A stretch of DNA of 64,000 nucleotides from Nansenia antarctica (taxonomy: Eukaryota > Chordata > Actinopteri > Argentiniformes > Microstomatidae), in the NCBI GenBank assembly GCA_963989245.1, contig OZ022341.1, positions 66,639,657-66,703,656 on the forward strand. Reading direction: 5' to 3'. Made by a program: the position numbers and the translations under genes. The notes beneath the pieces were generated by a model. It saw only the letters and a list, made by a program, of their open reading frames with translations. It was not told the origin of the DNA and searched no databases. Shown in pieces: positions 51,577 through 62,399 of this stretch (position 1 is its first letter; each line of letters starts with the position of its first letter).

Positions 51577-53430
51577 GAACCAAATCAGACAGCAGCTCAC
51601 CCTACGCAAACAGGAAAAATGGAAGTCATTCTACAAAAAACTGGACAATGATTACAAAACCAACCCACGTAGTTTCTGGCAAAAAATAAAAAACATGAAT
51701 GGCTCACAAAGCCAAAACAATATACCAACTCTAACACATCAAGACCAAATCATCGACAGCAATCAAGAAAAAGCAAATATATTCAGAAACCACCTTCAAA
51801 ATATCCACACATGTCCCTCAGCTCCACACTTCAACCAGGACTGGAAAGAAACTGTTGACAAGGCCACAACCAATTCCTCTCCACCTCTCATCCCAGCAGC
51901 TGACCACCCACTGTCACAACAAATAACCCCCCACGAAATCAAAGTCCTCCTCAAAAAAATGAAAGATAAAGCACCAGGAGAAGACAATATTGACACCATC
52001 TTGATCAAACAAGCACCTGATATTTACCTGAACCTGCTCTCCCTCCTCTTCACTACCTGTCTCACCACCGGGCACTTCCCCTTACCCTGGAAAACAGCCA
52101 CAGTCATAATGATCCACAAACCAGGTAAAGACCCCAAAAACCCCACCAGCTACAGACCCATCAGCCTCCTCAGTCACATCGGGAAACTGTTTGAACGCAC
52201 CATCACTGCACGCCTCACATTGCACATAGAGCACACGGGACTCCTGGGCATTCACCAAGCTGGCTTCCGCAAAAACAGATCCACCACTGACAATATCCTT
52301 CGGCTGTCAGAAGCAATCACCCGCAGTTTCACCAAAAAAGAATTCACCATGGCAATATTTTTCGATGTAGAAAAGGCATTTGACAAAATGTGGCACAACG
52401 GACTACTCTTCAAACTCCAAGACAATAAATTCAAACTACCACTTCCCATCTAGAACATAATGGGCCGGTTTCACAGCCAAGGCTTAAGCCTAATCCTGGA
52501 CTAAAAAACATCTTCAATGGAGATTTTACATTGAAAGTGTGATTTAGTCCAGGACTAGGCTTAAGCCTTGTCTCTGAAACCGGCCCTAAATCAAGCTTTC
52601 TTCATAATCGTCAAATCAAGGTCAAAGTCAACACGTCCCTCTCCACCCCTTTCACTCCTGAAGCCGGTGTTCCACAAGGTGCAGTCCTCAGTCCCCTCCT
52701 TTTCCTCGTCTACATCTCAGACATCTACTACCCCCCACCCACCATTGGACATGTTTCACAATTTGCCGACGACCTCTGCTACTGGACTCATTCAAAATCC
52801 ATTCCACTTGCTGCCAAAAAACTCCAATCATGCATCACTACAATAGAAACCTGGTCCAACACCTGGAGAATCAAACTCAACCCCACCAAAACACAGCTCA
52901 TATTATTCACCAAAAACCCCCATCTCAAACCTGTCGTCCACCTCACCCTCTATAACACCCCCATCACCCTGGCCAAAGAGGCAAAGTTCTTAGGAGTCAC
53001 TTTTCAAAGAAACATGTCATGGACCACTCACATCAATAACCTGGAAAAACAAGGAAATCAAAGACTCAACCACCTCAAAGCACTCAGCGGACACAAACAC
53101 GGAGCATCACCAGAAATCATCCTCAAAGTTTACCAATCATACATCAGATCACTATTCGAATATGCAGCACCAGCCTGGACCACAGCTTCACAACACCAGT
53201 TCAACAGACTCCAAACCATCCAAAACAAGGCAATAAAAATGGCATACAGACTCCCGATGTACATCAGCACTCAATACATCCACAGCATGTCCGGACTCCA
53301 AACCATCAAACAAAGAAACACCATTCTCACTCAGAAATATATCCAACGAGCAATCAACAATCCATCACTGACGCAGTTAATTCAAGAAGCACAATGGACC
53401 ACCGGAACACCTCTCTCCATAATCCTGTAA
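51577..53430 (+). pseudogene. LINE ORF2: reverse transcriptase domain (interrupted)
   Basis: RT motifs in order: KAPGEDNIDTILIKQAP, PGKDPKNPTSYRPISLLSHI, HQAGFRKNRSTTDNI, FFDVEKAFDKMWHNGLL, then (after a TAG at 52451 and a 125-bp MITE) GVPQGAVLSPLLFLVYISDI, the catalytic FADD at about 52762-52773, KLNPTKTQLI, FLGVTF and a C-terminal SYIRSLFEYAAPAW segment to the stop at 53430. The stop plus the MITE make it non-functional. Confidence 0.88.
52462..52586. mobile_element. MITE, 125 bp, long inverted ends
   Basis: It starts GGGCCGGTTTCACAGCCAAG and ends CTTGTCTCTGAAACCGGCCC. About 45 bp at each end are inverted (including GGCTTAAGCCTA-TCCTGGACTA). No transposase is present. The target duplication is not clear. 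It interrupts the LINE RT frame. Confidence 0.88.
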
Positions 53431-53868
53431 AACAATCCACCATAACCATCAACATCCTGACTGACAATATGATTCTATGATTTTATATTTGTATTTCATT
53501 TACTAGATAATAACCTCCATGCATCCACCCATAAGCACTATTGAGCAATGTTGGCCTTTTTCCTGTTGTCTTCTTCTATCTTCTATAAAGAGAAAAAAAA
53601 AAAACTCCTATGGAAGCCATTGGCTCCTCTACCGCTCCTCCCCTCCATCTACCATTGGCTCAGCTACCGCTCCTCCCCTCCATCTACACCTCCACATCCA
53701 AGCGAAACGATGGATAGAAAAGGGCACAAGCCCTGAGCTGTCCAATCATGAACAAGAACTATCGTATCGTACCATCATCCTCCCAAAAAGTTCAGCACGG
53801 GTTTATATCTGAAGACTGAGAAGGACGACTACTAAGACTGGAGGACCCGCCAGACTTTTTCCTTCAAG

Positions 53869-55043
53869 ATGGATCGTCCGCCGCTTATGGAGAAGTTCCT
53901 CCGGGACGCCTGCCGCTGCGACTTCCAAGCAGCGGAGGACACTTTTCAGCGGAGGAGACTTTTCCCTTCAGCGATGGATCATCCGCCGCCGACCACGAAG
54001 AAGTTCCTCCGGGACACCTGCCGCTGCGATTTTCTAGCAGCGGAGGACAAGCAAGAACGGCGTTCTGGGCAGGCACCTCCCCAAGTAGGGATGGTCCCGC
54101 CCGCTCAGCCGGCCCTGACATCACGCCGCCCTCACCCAGCTGAGTGGTCGGTGCCGGTGTCAGAATCAGAAAGCTCTGATGAGAGCGAGCGGCAGGTAGA
54201 GCACGTGCTCCCCGCCCTCGCCGGTTTGTGGGGGTCGCCTGATGGCAAACGCGGTGGTGCAGCAGCAACAGATGTGGCTGTCTCTCACCACCATGACCGG
54301 GGCGGACCGGATGGCCCTACTGAATGCTTCAATAGAGAGACAAGGGCTATTCAGTCCCGCCATGGACACCTTGACGGTGCGCCTGGCCTCGATGGAGGAG
54401 GCTAAGAGGCACCTTGCCAGCCACCTCCCCCTCCAGCGACCCTCCACCTCTTCTTCTTCCGCCGTGGTGACGACTAGACCGCCAACGGCTGCGAAACGGA
54501 GGTTTCGGTGTGATGCGGCACTGGCTCCACCTCTACAGACGGAGCCATGCCCCACTCGGCATCCCCAGCCCCCGCCGCTGACCACTGGGAGGGCCCGCTA
54601 CGGCCCCCCACGGCAGCGTGGCCCGGTTTCACTGGCGGAGGGGTCGGTAATGACCCCACCACCGGTTTCCTCTTCATGGCTGCTACCTCATAAAGAGGTA
54701 AAAGAAGGAAAATCCCCACCTTACTTTTTCAGTAAAGGTGATTTTCCCATGTTATCTACCGGAGCGGAGACCCGCCTGCCTTGTCGGAGTGTGGTCCAAT
54801 CGCTACCGGTTAGAAACAAAGCGGAGACTGGCCCAGCGTACCAGCGTGTGGCCAGCTCTCTGCCTAACAGACTTACCCCTATCACGACACAAACGGGGTT
54901 AAACACCCCTGTCTGTAGCCGTATAGAGGGACCGTTATTTACATCAATAACCCCTCCATGTCTATCAGGATCTGGCCCAGCTCATGAGCGTGCGGCCGGT
55001 TCTTTGATTATCAGGCATAATAAACCTGCGTCAATTAAGGGCA
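53869..55043 (+). pseudogene. DIRS gag-like protein, copy 2 (internal deletion)
   Basis: Same N-terminus as copy 1 (MDRPPLMEKFLRDACRCDFQ) with the duplicated FLRD-CRCDF motif and SESESSDESE. About 0.57 kb of gag (equivalent to copy 1 positions 21390-21963) is deleted at about 54222, which fuses LPALA to an out-of-frame LWGSPDGK reading. The downstream gag frame resumes at about 54242 (MANAVVQQQQMWLSLTTMTG) and stays open across the RT gene. Confidence 0.78.
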
Positions 55044-57083
55044 TTGTTACACATAGCAAACACTCTTTACAGACGGCAGCCCATCCCTTTCGAAATGACC
55101 CCACCTTGGGCTGTGCCACCTCCTCGGTGTGCAGCGGCGGCTGGGGTCATACAGAAATTCAAGCTTTTTCTGTCGACTGCACCACAACAGACGGCCCAGC
55201 CGCTGTCGTTGCGTTATGCAGAATGGCTAGAAGGGGCAGGTATTCTGTCGGGCTGGCTGGACAGGACATTGAGGAGGGGATATGCACTACAGTTCATTCA
55301 GCCTCCTCCGCCCTTCAGGGGCGTGAGAGAGACTGTTTTGTCCTGCCCGATAAAAACACGTGCGCTCCAGGAGGAGATTACAAATCTCCTAACAAAGGGC
55401 GCAGTGACAATGGTTCCGAGGGACCAGTGGGACATGGGGTGGTACTCCCCGTATTTCCTTGTCCCAAAGAAATCCGGAGGCATGAGACCCATACTAGATT
55501 TAAGGGTCCTCAACGAGAGAGTGGCGAAACGGCCCTTTCGTATGTTGACGACGAGGCGCCTTCTGTCTTGTATACAGAAGGGCGACTACGGAATCAGCAT
55601 AGACCTGAGGGACGCGTATTTTCATGTGCCAATCACAGAGAGGCACAGGAAATTTCTACGTTTTGCCTTCCAAGGGAAGGTTTACGAGTACACGCGCCTG
55701 CGCTTCGGGTACGCGCTTGCTCCTCGAACTTTCTCCAAATGTGTGCAGACAGCACTCGAACCACTGAGGCGAAACGGGATACGCATATTAGCATATCTCG
55801 ACGACCTACTGGTCTTGGCCCAATGCCCAAATCGAGCGATTCGGGACGCAACCTCACTGGTGCAGCACCTCACTCAGCTGGGGTTAGCTGTCAACTGGAC
55901 AAAGAGTGCTCCGTGGCCGGCTCAACAGTTTTCCTATCTAGGCATTCAGTTGCATACTGCCAAGATGAGGGCCAGTTTATCGGCACCACGGAGAGCGACA
56001 CTGACGTCAGCTCTCCGGGTGTGTCGAGTGACAAATACAATCACCGCTCTGTCAATGATGTCCTTACTAGGACTGATGTCTGCAGCCCATGTAGTGGTCC
56101 CCTTAGGCCTATTACACATGCGCAGACTGCAGAGGTGGTTCGCACGACTGCGACTGGATCCAGTGAGACACCGTCGCAAGTTGATTGTAATACCGAGATC
56201 GGTCAAGACCGACCTGAGCTACTGGAGAGACCCGCGCGTCATCGCGCGCGGAGTCGCCATGGGCAGACCGGCATCCCACTACCCAGTCTTCACGGACGCG
56301 TTGTTGACTGGGTGGGGAGGAGTGTGTCAGGCAGGTTCGGTGGCAGGAAGATGGGGACCGTTAGAGACGCGTCACATCAACCTGCTGGAACTCGAGGCGG
56401 TGAAGTTAACGCTACTTCATTTTGCCCCGGTGTTAAAGGATCTGGACGTGTTAGTCAGATCCGACAACAGGACAACAGTAGCATACATCAATCGTCAAGG
56501 GGGAGTACGCTCAGCGTCACTTCATCGCCTAGCGACAGATATATGGCTGTGGACTGTCACACACCTGAGTTCGCTAAAAGCTCTCCACATTCCAGGTCTG
56601 CTCAACGAAGGAGCAGATCTGTTATCACGGGGAGGCCCGAGGGACGACGACTGGAGGTTAGCACCCTCCATTGTGTCTCTGATTTGGGCAAGGTTCGGGC
56701 AAGCAGAAGTGGATCTGTTTGCGTCCCGGACGAATGCGCAGTGTCGCCTTTGGTTCTCCCTGCGCGAACAGGACAACCCGCCATTGGGAGTCGATGCATT
56801 CGCACACCACCCATGGCCGAGGGTCCTGTTATACGCGTTCCCACCCCTGACATCTATCCTCCCACTGTTGGCACGAGTGAGGTCAGAGAGGCTAGAGTTA
56901 ATTATTGTAGCCCCGGACCGTCCCGGAGCCCCGTGGTTTCCGGAACTGATGGAGATGTTGGTAGAGGGCCCATGGCCCATACCTCATCGACAAGATGCAC
57001 TCTCTCAAGCCAGAGGCTTGGTGAGGGGGCCGCCTATGATGGGGGGCCCCCTCATGGCCTGGTTACTGAGAGGGATTTGTTAG
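55044..57083 (+). CDS. DIRS reverse transcriptase-RNase H, copy 2
   Basis: Same domain order as copy 1, with YLDD at 55794-55805, the RNase H VFTDALLTGWGGV, HINLLELEAV and VRSDNRTTVAYIN segments, and the VDLFASRTNAQCRLWFSL region. Copy 2 has TGG where copy 1 has a stop, so the frame continues about 45 codons further toward the recombinase. A 2-nt insertion (GA at about 57070) then breaks it. Substitutions such as RLRFGYA for the usual LPFGYA suggest decay. Confidence 0.88.
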   Translation: MLHIANTLYRRQPIPFEMTPPWAVPPPRCAAAAGVIQKFKLFLSTAPQQTAQPLSLRYAEWLEGAGILSGWLDRTLRRGYALQFIQPPPPFRGVRETVLSCPIKTRALQEEITNLLTKGAVTMVPRDQWDMGWYSPYFLVPKKSGGMRPILDLRVLNERVAKRPFRMLTTRRLLSCIQKGDYGISIDLRDAYFHVPITERHRKFLRFAFQGKVYEYTRLRFGYALAPRTFSKCVQTALEPLRRNGIRILAYLDDLLVLAQCPNRAIRDATSLVQHLTQLGLAVNWTKSAPWPAQQFSYLGIQLHTAKMRASLSAPRRATLTSALRVCRVTNTITALSMMSLLGLMSAAHVVVPLGLLHMRRLQRWFARLRLDPVRHRRKLIVIPRSVKTDLSYWRDPRVIARGVAMGRPASHYPVFTDALLTGWGGVCQAGSVAGRWGPLETRHINLLELEAVKLTLLHFAPVLKDLDVLVRSDNRTTVAYINRQGGVRSASLHRLATDIWLWTVTHLSSLKALHIPGLLNEGADLLSRGGPRDDDWRLAPSIVSLIWARFGQAEVDLFASRTNAQCRLWFSLREQDNPPLGVDAFAHHPWPRVLLYAFPPLTSILPLLARVRSERLELIIVAPDRPGAPWFPELMEMLVEGPWPIPHRQDALSQARGLVRGPPMMGGPLMAWLLRGIC

Positions 57084-58088
57084 AACGCAGGGGTCTGACA
57101 GACGCGGTCATTCAGACCATTCAGAGTGCGCGCGCGCAATCCACTGCAAAGGGATATGCGGCGCGCTGGCGAGTGTTTACACAGTGGTGTGAGGGACAGG
57201 ACGTTGACCCAGTCTGCTGTCGGGTCGAAACGTTCTTGTGCTTCTTACAGTCGCTGTTTGACAAGGGATTGGCGGCGGGAACTATTAAAGTTTACACGGC
57301 TGCCATCTCAGCTTGTCATGAGGGTTTTGCGACAACGACACTGTTCAGTCATTCGCTGGTTAAGCGTTTTTTGACTGGAGTGTGTAGGCTTAGACGCCCT
57401 CATAGGACTCTAATGCCAAAATGGGACCTGTCGATTGTGCTAGAGGCGCTGTGCGTGCCCCCATTCGAACCCATTGACACTGTGTCGTTGCGTTTATTGT
57501 CTCTCAAGACGAGTCTACTCCTCGCCTTGACTACGGCTAAGCGAGTGAGTGATTTATGTGCTCTCTCGACACGGGCAGATTGTTTGATCATATCTGATGA
57601 CGAAACAAAAGCTGTGTTACGCCCTAACCCGGCTTTTATCCCTAAGGTTAATCGTGGGTTTAGGTTTCAGAGCTGTGCTCTGAGCGCCTTTTTTCCTCCT
57701 CCTCACGACGGAGAGAGGGAGAGGCGTTTACATTGTCTATGTCCGGTGCGCGCGTTGGCACAATATGTGAAGCGCACAGCAGGACTGAGATCTTCTCCCC
57801 AGCTTCTGATCTGCTACGGCGGACAGAAAGCCGGGGCACCACTCTCGAAGCAGAGGCTGTCCCATTGGATTTGCGAGGCTATCGAAGGGGCAGCCCGTGC
57901 CGACTGGCATTCGGGCTCATTCCACCAGGGGCATGGCCACATCAGTGGCCATTCTCAGGGGCGTGGGAGTGGAGGAGATATGTGAGGCGGCGTCTTGGTC
58001 GTCGCCATCACCTTTTGTACGGTATTACTTGAAAGATATTTCTTCCTCATCCTTTTCTCATTCTGTCCTCAGTTTTGCTGATGACTGA
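57072..58088 (+). pseudogene. DIRS tyrosine recombinase (frameshifted), copy 2
   Basis: The N-terminal and box A parts (RDLLERRGLTDAVIQTIQSA, LLALTTAKRVSDLCALS) now lie in the gag frame because of the 2-nt insertion at about 57070. HxxR (HSTR at 57918-57929) and the Tyr region (RYYLKD at about 58019-58036) are in another frame after a shift at about 57880. That shift is identical to copy 1. Confidence 0.86.
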
Positions 58089-58640
58089 TGTAGTGGGGAA
58101 GGCACTTGGATTACCCTGGTCATGGGGATTCTATTCAAGTGCTGTCAGGATGAATACGGATGTGCCTGGGGAGGGGACCCTCCTCCAGGACATGTTCCGT
58201 TAGATCAACAACCCTACGTGCTCACGTAAGGGTTAGATCAGTGATATTTCTTCCTCATCCTTTTCTCATTCTGTCCTCAGTCTTGCTGATGACTGATGTA
58301 GTGGGGAAGGCACTTGGATTACCCTGGTCATGGGGATTATATTCAAGTGCTGTCAGGATGAATACGGATGTGCCTGGAGAGGGGACCCTCCTCCAGGACA
58401 TGTTCTGTTAGATCAACAACCCAACGTAAGGGTTAGGTAAGTGATATTTCTTCCGCATTCTTTTCTCATTCTGTCCTCAGTTTTGCTGATGACTGATGTA
58501 GTGGGGAAGGCACTTGGATTACCCTGGTTGGGGATTCTATTCAAGTGCTGTCAGGATGATTACGGATGTGCCTGGGGAGGGGACCCTCCTCCAGGACATG
58601 TTCCGTTAGATCTACAACCCTACGTGCTCACGTACGGGCT
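58031..58640 (+). repeat. Three 205-bp tandem repeats in DIRS copy 2
   Basis: GATATTTCTTCC-CATTCTTTTCTCATTCTG-type starts at about 58034, 58240 and 58442, each with GGGACCCTCCTCCAGGACAT and a CCCTACGTGCTCACGTAAGG palindromic end. Copy 1 has four units. Confidence 0.9.
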
Positions 58641-58784
58641 AGATCAGTGGAGCAGACTCGGTGCGGGTTGGGCCAACTTTTTAAGGTTGTCTTGAACCAA
58701 CATCAGTGGTCAGCTCCAGGTGCCGCTGAGATTGTTTTCGGACTAATAGTCTCAGTGGGGGTACATTTGGCCTCGCTCGCTCCG

Positions 58785-58890
58785 CCTAAACCAATAGGAG
58801 CAGAGCTCCCCTATGGGGCGGAGCTCCACGATATAGAACGATAGTTATGGGGATAGACTCCAGTTCTATGAGTGGAGTGGAGCCCCATAG
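58785..58890 (+). repeat. DIRS copy 2 internal complementary region
   Basis: Inverse complement of the element's left end, then AAC (58837-58839, GTT on the other strand), then the inverse complement of its right end (GATAGTTATGGGGATAGACT onward). The organisation is identical to copy 1. Confidence 0.92.
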
Positions 58891-58904
58891 GGCTGCTGGC
58901 CCAC

Positions 58905-59110
58905 TTCGACTTGTTCAAACCCGGCTGTTTTGTATGTTTGGGAGAATGATGGAGCGAAGTACGCCCCTTTATATAGCACACCAGGCGGGCGCAGGCATTG
59001 AAAAATTCAGTCATTGGCTACTTTAGGTAGTGGGGTAAACCAATAGGAGCAGAGCTCCCCTATGGGGCTCCGCTCCACTCATAGAACTGGAGTCTATCTC
59101 CATAACTATC
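58905..59110 (+). repeat. DIRS copy 2 right inverted terminal repeat
   Basis: Inverted relative to 49603-49734, with CCCCTTTATATAGCACACCA. It ends with the outer extension CTCCATAACTATC before GTT (59111-59113). Confidence 0.9.
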
Positions 59111-59184
59111 GTTTCTTGCTATAGGCGGTCCTTTATATCAGGGAACGCCCATTGGGAAAAATATTATTGATCGCCCCCAAATAT

Positions 59185-59258
59185 ATCACTGTAACCCTAA
59201 CCCTAAACACAACTATGTAATATATCACTGTAACCCTAACCCTAAACACGATGTAATA

Positions 59259-59301
<43 letters not shown>

Positions 59302-59800
59302 ACCTTTATTTTACCAGGCGAGACAATTAAGAACAAAATTCTTATTTACAATGCCGGCCTGTAGAAATAGCACTGTACACACAACTATGTAATATATCAC
59401 TGTAAACACAACTATGTAATATATCACTGTAAACACAACTATGCAATATATCACTGTAAACACAACTATGTAATATATCACTGTAAACACAACAATGCAA
59501 TATATCACTGCAAACACAACTATGTAATATCACTGTAAACACAACTATGTAATATATCACTGTAAACACAACTATGCAATATATCACTGTAAACACAACT
59601 ATGTAATATATCACTGTAAACACAACAATGTAATATATCACTGCAAACACAACTATGTAATATATCACTGCAAACACAACTATGTAATATATCACTGCAA
59701 ACACAACTATGCAATATATCACTGCAAACACAACTATGTAATATATCACTGTACACACAACTATGTAATATATCACTGTAAACACAACTATGTAATTTCA
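59185..59800. repeat. 27-bp minisatellite with embedded LINE tail and ATT run
   Basis: About 17 units of AATATATCACTGTAAACACA followed by ACTATGT, mostly 27 bp. Two early units carry CCCTAACCCTAA. An ATT run (59251-59299) and a short segment TTTATTTTACCAGGCGAGAC, which resembles a common fish repeat tail, interrupt it. The open frames reading YYIVVFTVI or LHSCVYSDI are repeat artefacts. Confidence 0.93.
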
Positions 59801-59981
59801 ATAAAAATACACAATGAAAACACTTGTGCTGATTATAGACGCTTAATGGCACGTTTTTAATTTTCAAAAGATTGCATATATTTTGTATTGACTATAAAAT
59901 AGTATTAATGCATTTAAACATTGAGACAAGAAGCTGTCTTCTGTACCCGCTCTTTGGGGTAAGTAGTACAGACAAATCTGT

Positions 59982-60636
<655 letters not shown>

Positions 60637-60644
60637 GGTGGGTG

Positions 60645-61847
60645 CAGTGGCGTAGCGGACGGGCCCGCAAGCGACGCACCGCGGGGGGGCCCCAGCCACT
60701 AGGGGGCCCCCTAACATTGGATCCAAACTTTTTTTATTTTTATTTTTTTATAATTTAAAAAAATATAAAACAAAGAAAATAAGTGGCCCTTCATTGTGTC
60801 AACCTTAATTTTAATATATAGGCCTATATTTAAAAATATATACATAGTTAGCCGTATCCAATAGCAACATGACTTTGACGTCACACGTAGGCAGCGAGAC
60901 ACAAGGAAAATTAGCAAGCGAAAATACAATACAAAGTACAATAAGCATTCTTTAGGTGGTGGTAGATTCTCTATTCGGACATTATAGCCGCTATATGTGG
61001 GACTGTCGGTCCGATATTGTAAAAATAAATAAATAAACAAATTATGTTTACGGAAGTACATGTCTCAAGTATTATCTCGGCGGTTAGTCGAGTGAAAGAA
61101 AAACAACATACAGATGATAATTCACACAATATAATACCACGAAAGCGTACAGCACTAAACAATAACATTTATTTGGGCAGCATCATACTCAAACTCAGGC
61201 AGAAGGGCAGGGTCCGGCCAGGTTCACAGTCACAGGCTGTCAGTTTTTCTATTCTACTATTCTATTCTACTTCTGCTGTCTGCGTCTCCCTGGGTATTCC
61301 TAGACCAGATGGCAAACATTAAAGAAATGCCACAATATACCAGGACTTAAGAAACGAGATGTCCAACAAAGGATTTGACTAACCCTGGCCAATTTTACGC
61401 AACAAGTAGACTCTGATGCAGCGGAGACAGGGTTGCCAGAAGGGCTGGTTTTTGGTGGATTTAGAAGTTTTTAGATTGGTTAGGTTGGAAATTCTCAATC
61501 CCATCTGGCAACCCTTAGCGGAGAGTCTACAGCTTGTATGTTTACAGATATCGCGCTGCTGTGCACACCACACTTTGTTAAAAGAAATAAAGCTTGTACT
61601 TTTCTACTTATAATACATGCTACTGATGTAGTCTACCATTTGGTTTTAGCTATTGCTCTCACTTGTTTGTAGCTTTTGCTAAGTCAAGCATTTAGAATGT
61701 AGAGTGCATATTGCGAAATTTCGCAACGTCAATAACGCATCGGCTTCTAAAAAACGCACTTTTTTTTTTTTTTTTTTTTACTCCGTTGCGAAAGGGCCCC
61801 CACCGCCACCTTGCGGGGGGGCCCCGGGATTTTGCGCTACGCCACTG
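60645..61847. mobile_element. hAT element inserted beside the H2B-C stem-loop
   Basis: Ends CAGTGGCGTAGCG and inverse CGCTACGCCACTG, with a perfect 8-bp target duplication GGTGGGTG (60637-60644 and 61848-61855), the hAT hallmark. It is 1203 bp with GC-rich subterminal GCGGGGGGGCCCC blocks and no transposase, so it is non-autonomous. It carries a nested 89-bp MITE (61428-61516). Confidence 0.93.
61428..61516. mobile_element. Nested hAT MITE, 89 bp
   Basis: Begins CAGGGTTGCCAGAAGG and ends CATCTGGCAACCCTT, with a perfect 8-bp duplication AGCGGAGA (61420-61427 and 61517-61524). Same family as 38963-39065. Confidence 0.9.
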
Positions 61848-61854
61848 GGTGGGT

Positions 61855-61870
61855 GGCTCTTAAAAGAGCC
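61855..61870 (-). terminator. Histone stem-loop (H2B-C)
   Basis: Perfect GGCTCT-TTTA-AGAGCC on the minus strand. Only the ACCCACC flank (the hAT target) separates it from the transposon, so the original downstream sequence is now 1.2 kb away. Confidence 0.96.
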
Positions 61871-61903
61871 TTTTGGGGGTAAGTAATACAGACGAAAATC
61901 GGT

Positions 61904-62278
61904 TTACTTGGAGCTGGTGTACTTGGTCACAGCCTTGGTGCCCTCGGACACGGCGTGTTTGGCCAGCTCACCGGGGAGCAGCAGACGCACGGCGGTCTGG
62001 ATCTCCCTGGAGGTGATGGTACGACGCTTGTTGTAGTGGGCCAGGCGAGAGGACTCGCCGGCGATGCGCTCGAAGATGTCGTTGACAAAGGAATTCATGA
62101 TTCCCATGGCCTTGGAGGAGATGCCGGTGTCGGGGTGGACCTGCTTCAGGACCTTGTACACGTAGATAGCGTAGCTCTCCTTCCTGGACTTTCTGCGCTT
62201 CTTGCCGGTTTTGCTGGCGGTCTTGGTGACGGCTTTCTTGGAGCCCTTCTTGGGCGCAGGCTTCGCAGGCTCAGGCAT
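61904..62278 (-). CDS. H2B: Histone H2B (copy C)
   Basis: An intact 124-residue H2B (MPEPAKPAPKKGSKKAVTKT, histone fold, [10 protein letters not shown] end). It is nearly identical to copy B in coding and flanking sequence but in opposite orientation, differing at the TITSREIQ position (Arg here, Lys in B). It has a CCAAT/octamer-variant/TATA promoter and a perfect stem-loop. A hAT insertion directly after the stem-loop removes the usual downstream sequence, which could affect the U7 interaction (inference). Confidence 0.98.
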   Translation of the reverse strand: MPEPAKPAPKKGSKKAVTKTASKTGKKRRKSRKESYAIYVYKVLKQVHPDTGISSKAMGIMNSFVNDIFERIAGESSRLAHYNKRRTITSREIQTAVRLLLPGELAKHAVSEGTKAVTKYTSSK

Positions 62279-62340
62279 GATGATGAAAACAGCTCGTTAC
62301 TTCTCAGAAACGAATGAAAGGGTGGAGGTAGTGCAGCCGC

Positions 62341-62395
62341 TATATAAAGGGGGAGCTATGCAAAGTAGGCGACTCCTGACACTAGATTATATTGG
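62341..62395 (-). promoter_or_regulatory. H2B-C promoter
   Basis: Minus-strand TATATA lies at 62341-62346, the octamer variant CTTTGCAT at 62358-62365 and CCAAT at 62391-62395. It mirrors the H2B-B promoter. Confidence 0.87.
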
Positions 62396-62399
62396 TCGA

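Larger units (their letters stand above)
49745..53771 (+). mobile_element. I/Jockey-like LINE inside DIRS copy 2
   Basis: A 4.0-kb non-LTR element with ORF1 (zinc knuckles), an AP-endonuclease/RT ORF2 and a 3' end of short repeats (CTATCGTATCGTA), bounded by a perfect 10-bp target duplication. ORF1 lacks its start, so the copy is 5'-truncated. It was later hit by a SINE-like element (51343-51560) and a MITE (52462-52586). The CCHC pattern and ORF2 type suggest the I group (Nimb-like in fish) or Jockey; the clade is inferred. Confidence 0.9.
49600..59113 (+). mobile_element. DIRS-1-type retrotransposon, copy 2, split by a LINE
   Basis: Starts GTT-CTATATCG at 49600 and ends ATAACTATC-GTT at 59113. 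Removing the LINE insertion (49745-53771 plus one target repeat) gives about 5.5 kb. The difference from copy 1 is explained by a gag deletion of about 0.57 kb and one fewer 205-bp repeat. Ends, internal complementary region and gene order equal copy 1 and the sequences are nearly identical, so both come from a close common source. It is in the opposite orientation and at a non-equivalent place, so this is an independent insertion rather than part of the histone duplication. Confidence 0.95.

Noticed and set aside
52462..52586. TAAT/TAAA at the MITE borders as a target duplication
   Set aside because: The flanks (CATAAT and TAAATC) do not match convincingly, so I do not claim a duplication or a superfamily.
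59311..59867. Hydrophobic repeat frames (YYIVVFTVI) that look like a membrane protein
   Set aside because: 27-bp AT-rich minisatellite; open in several frames at once.
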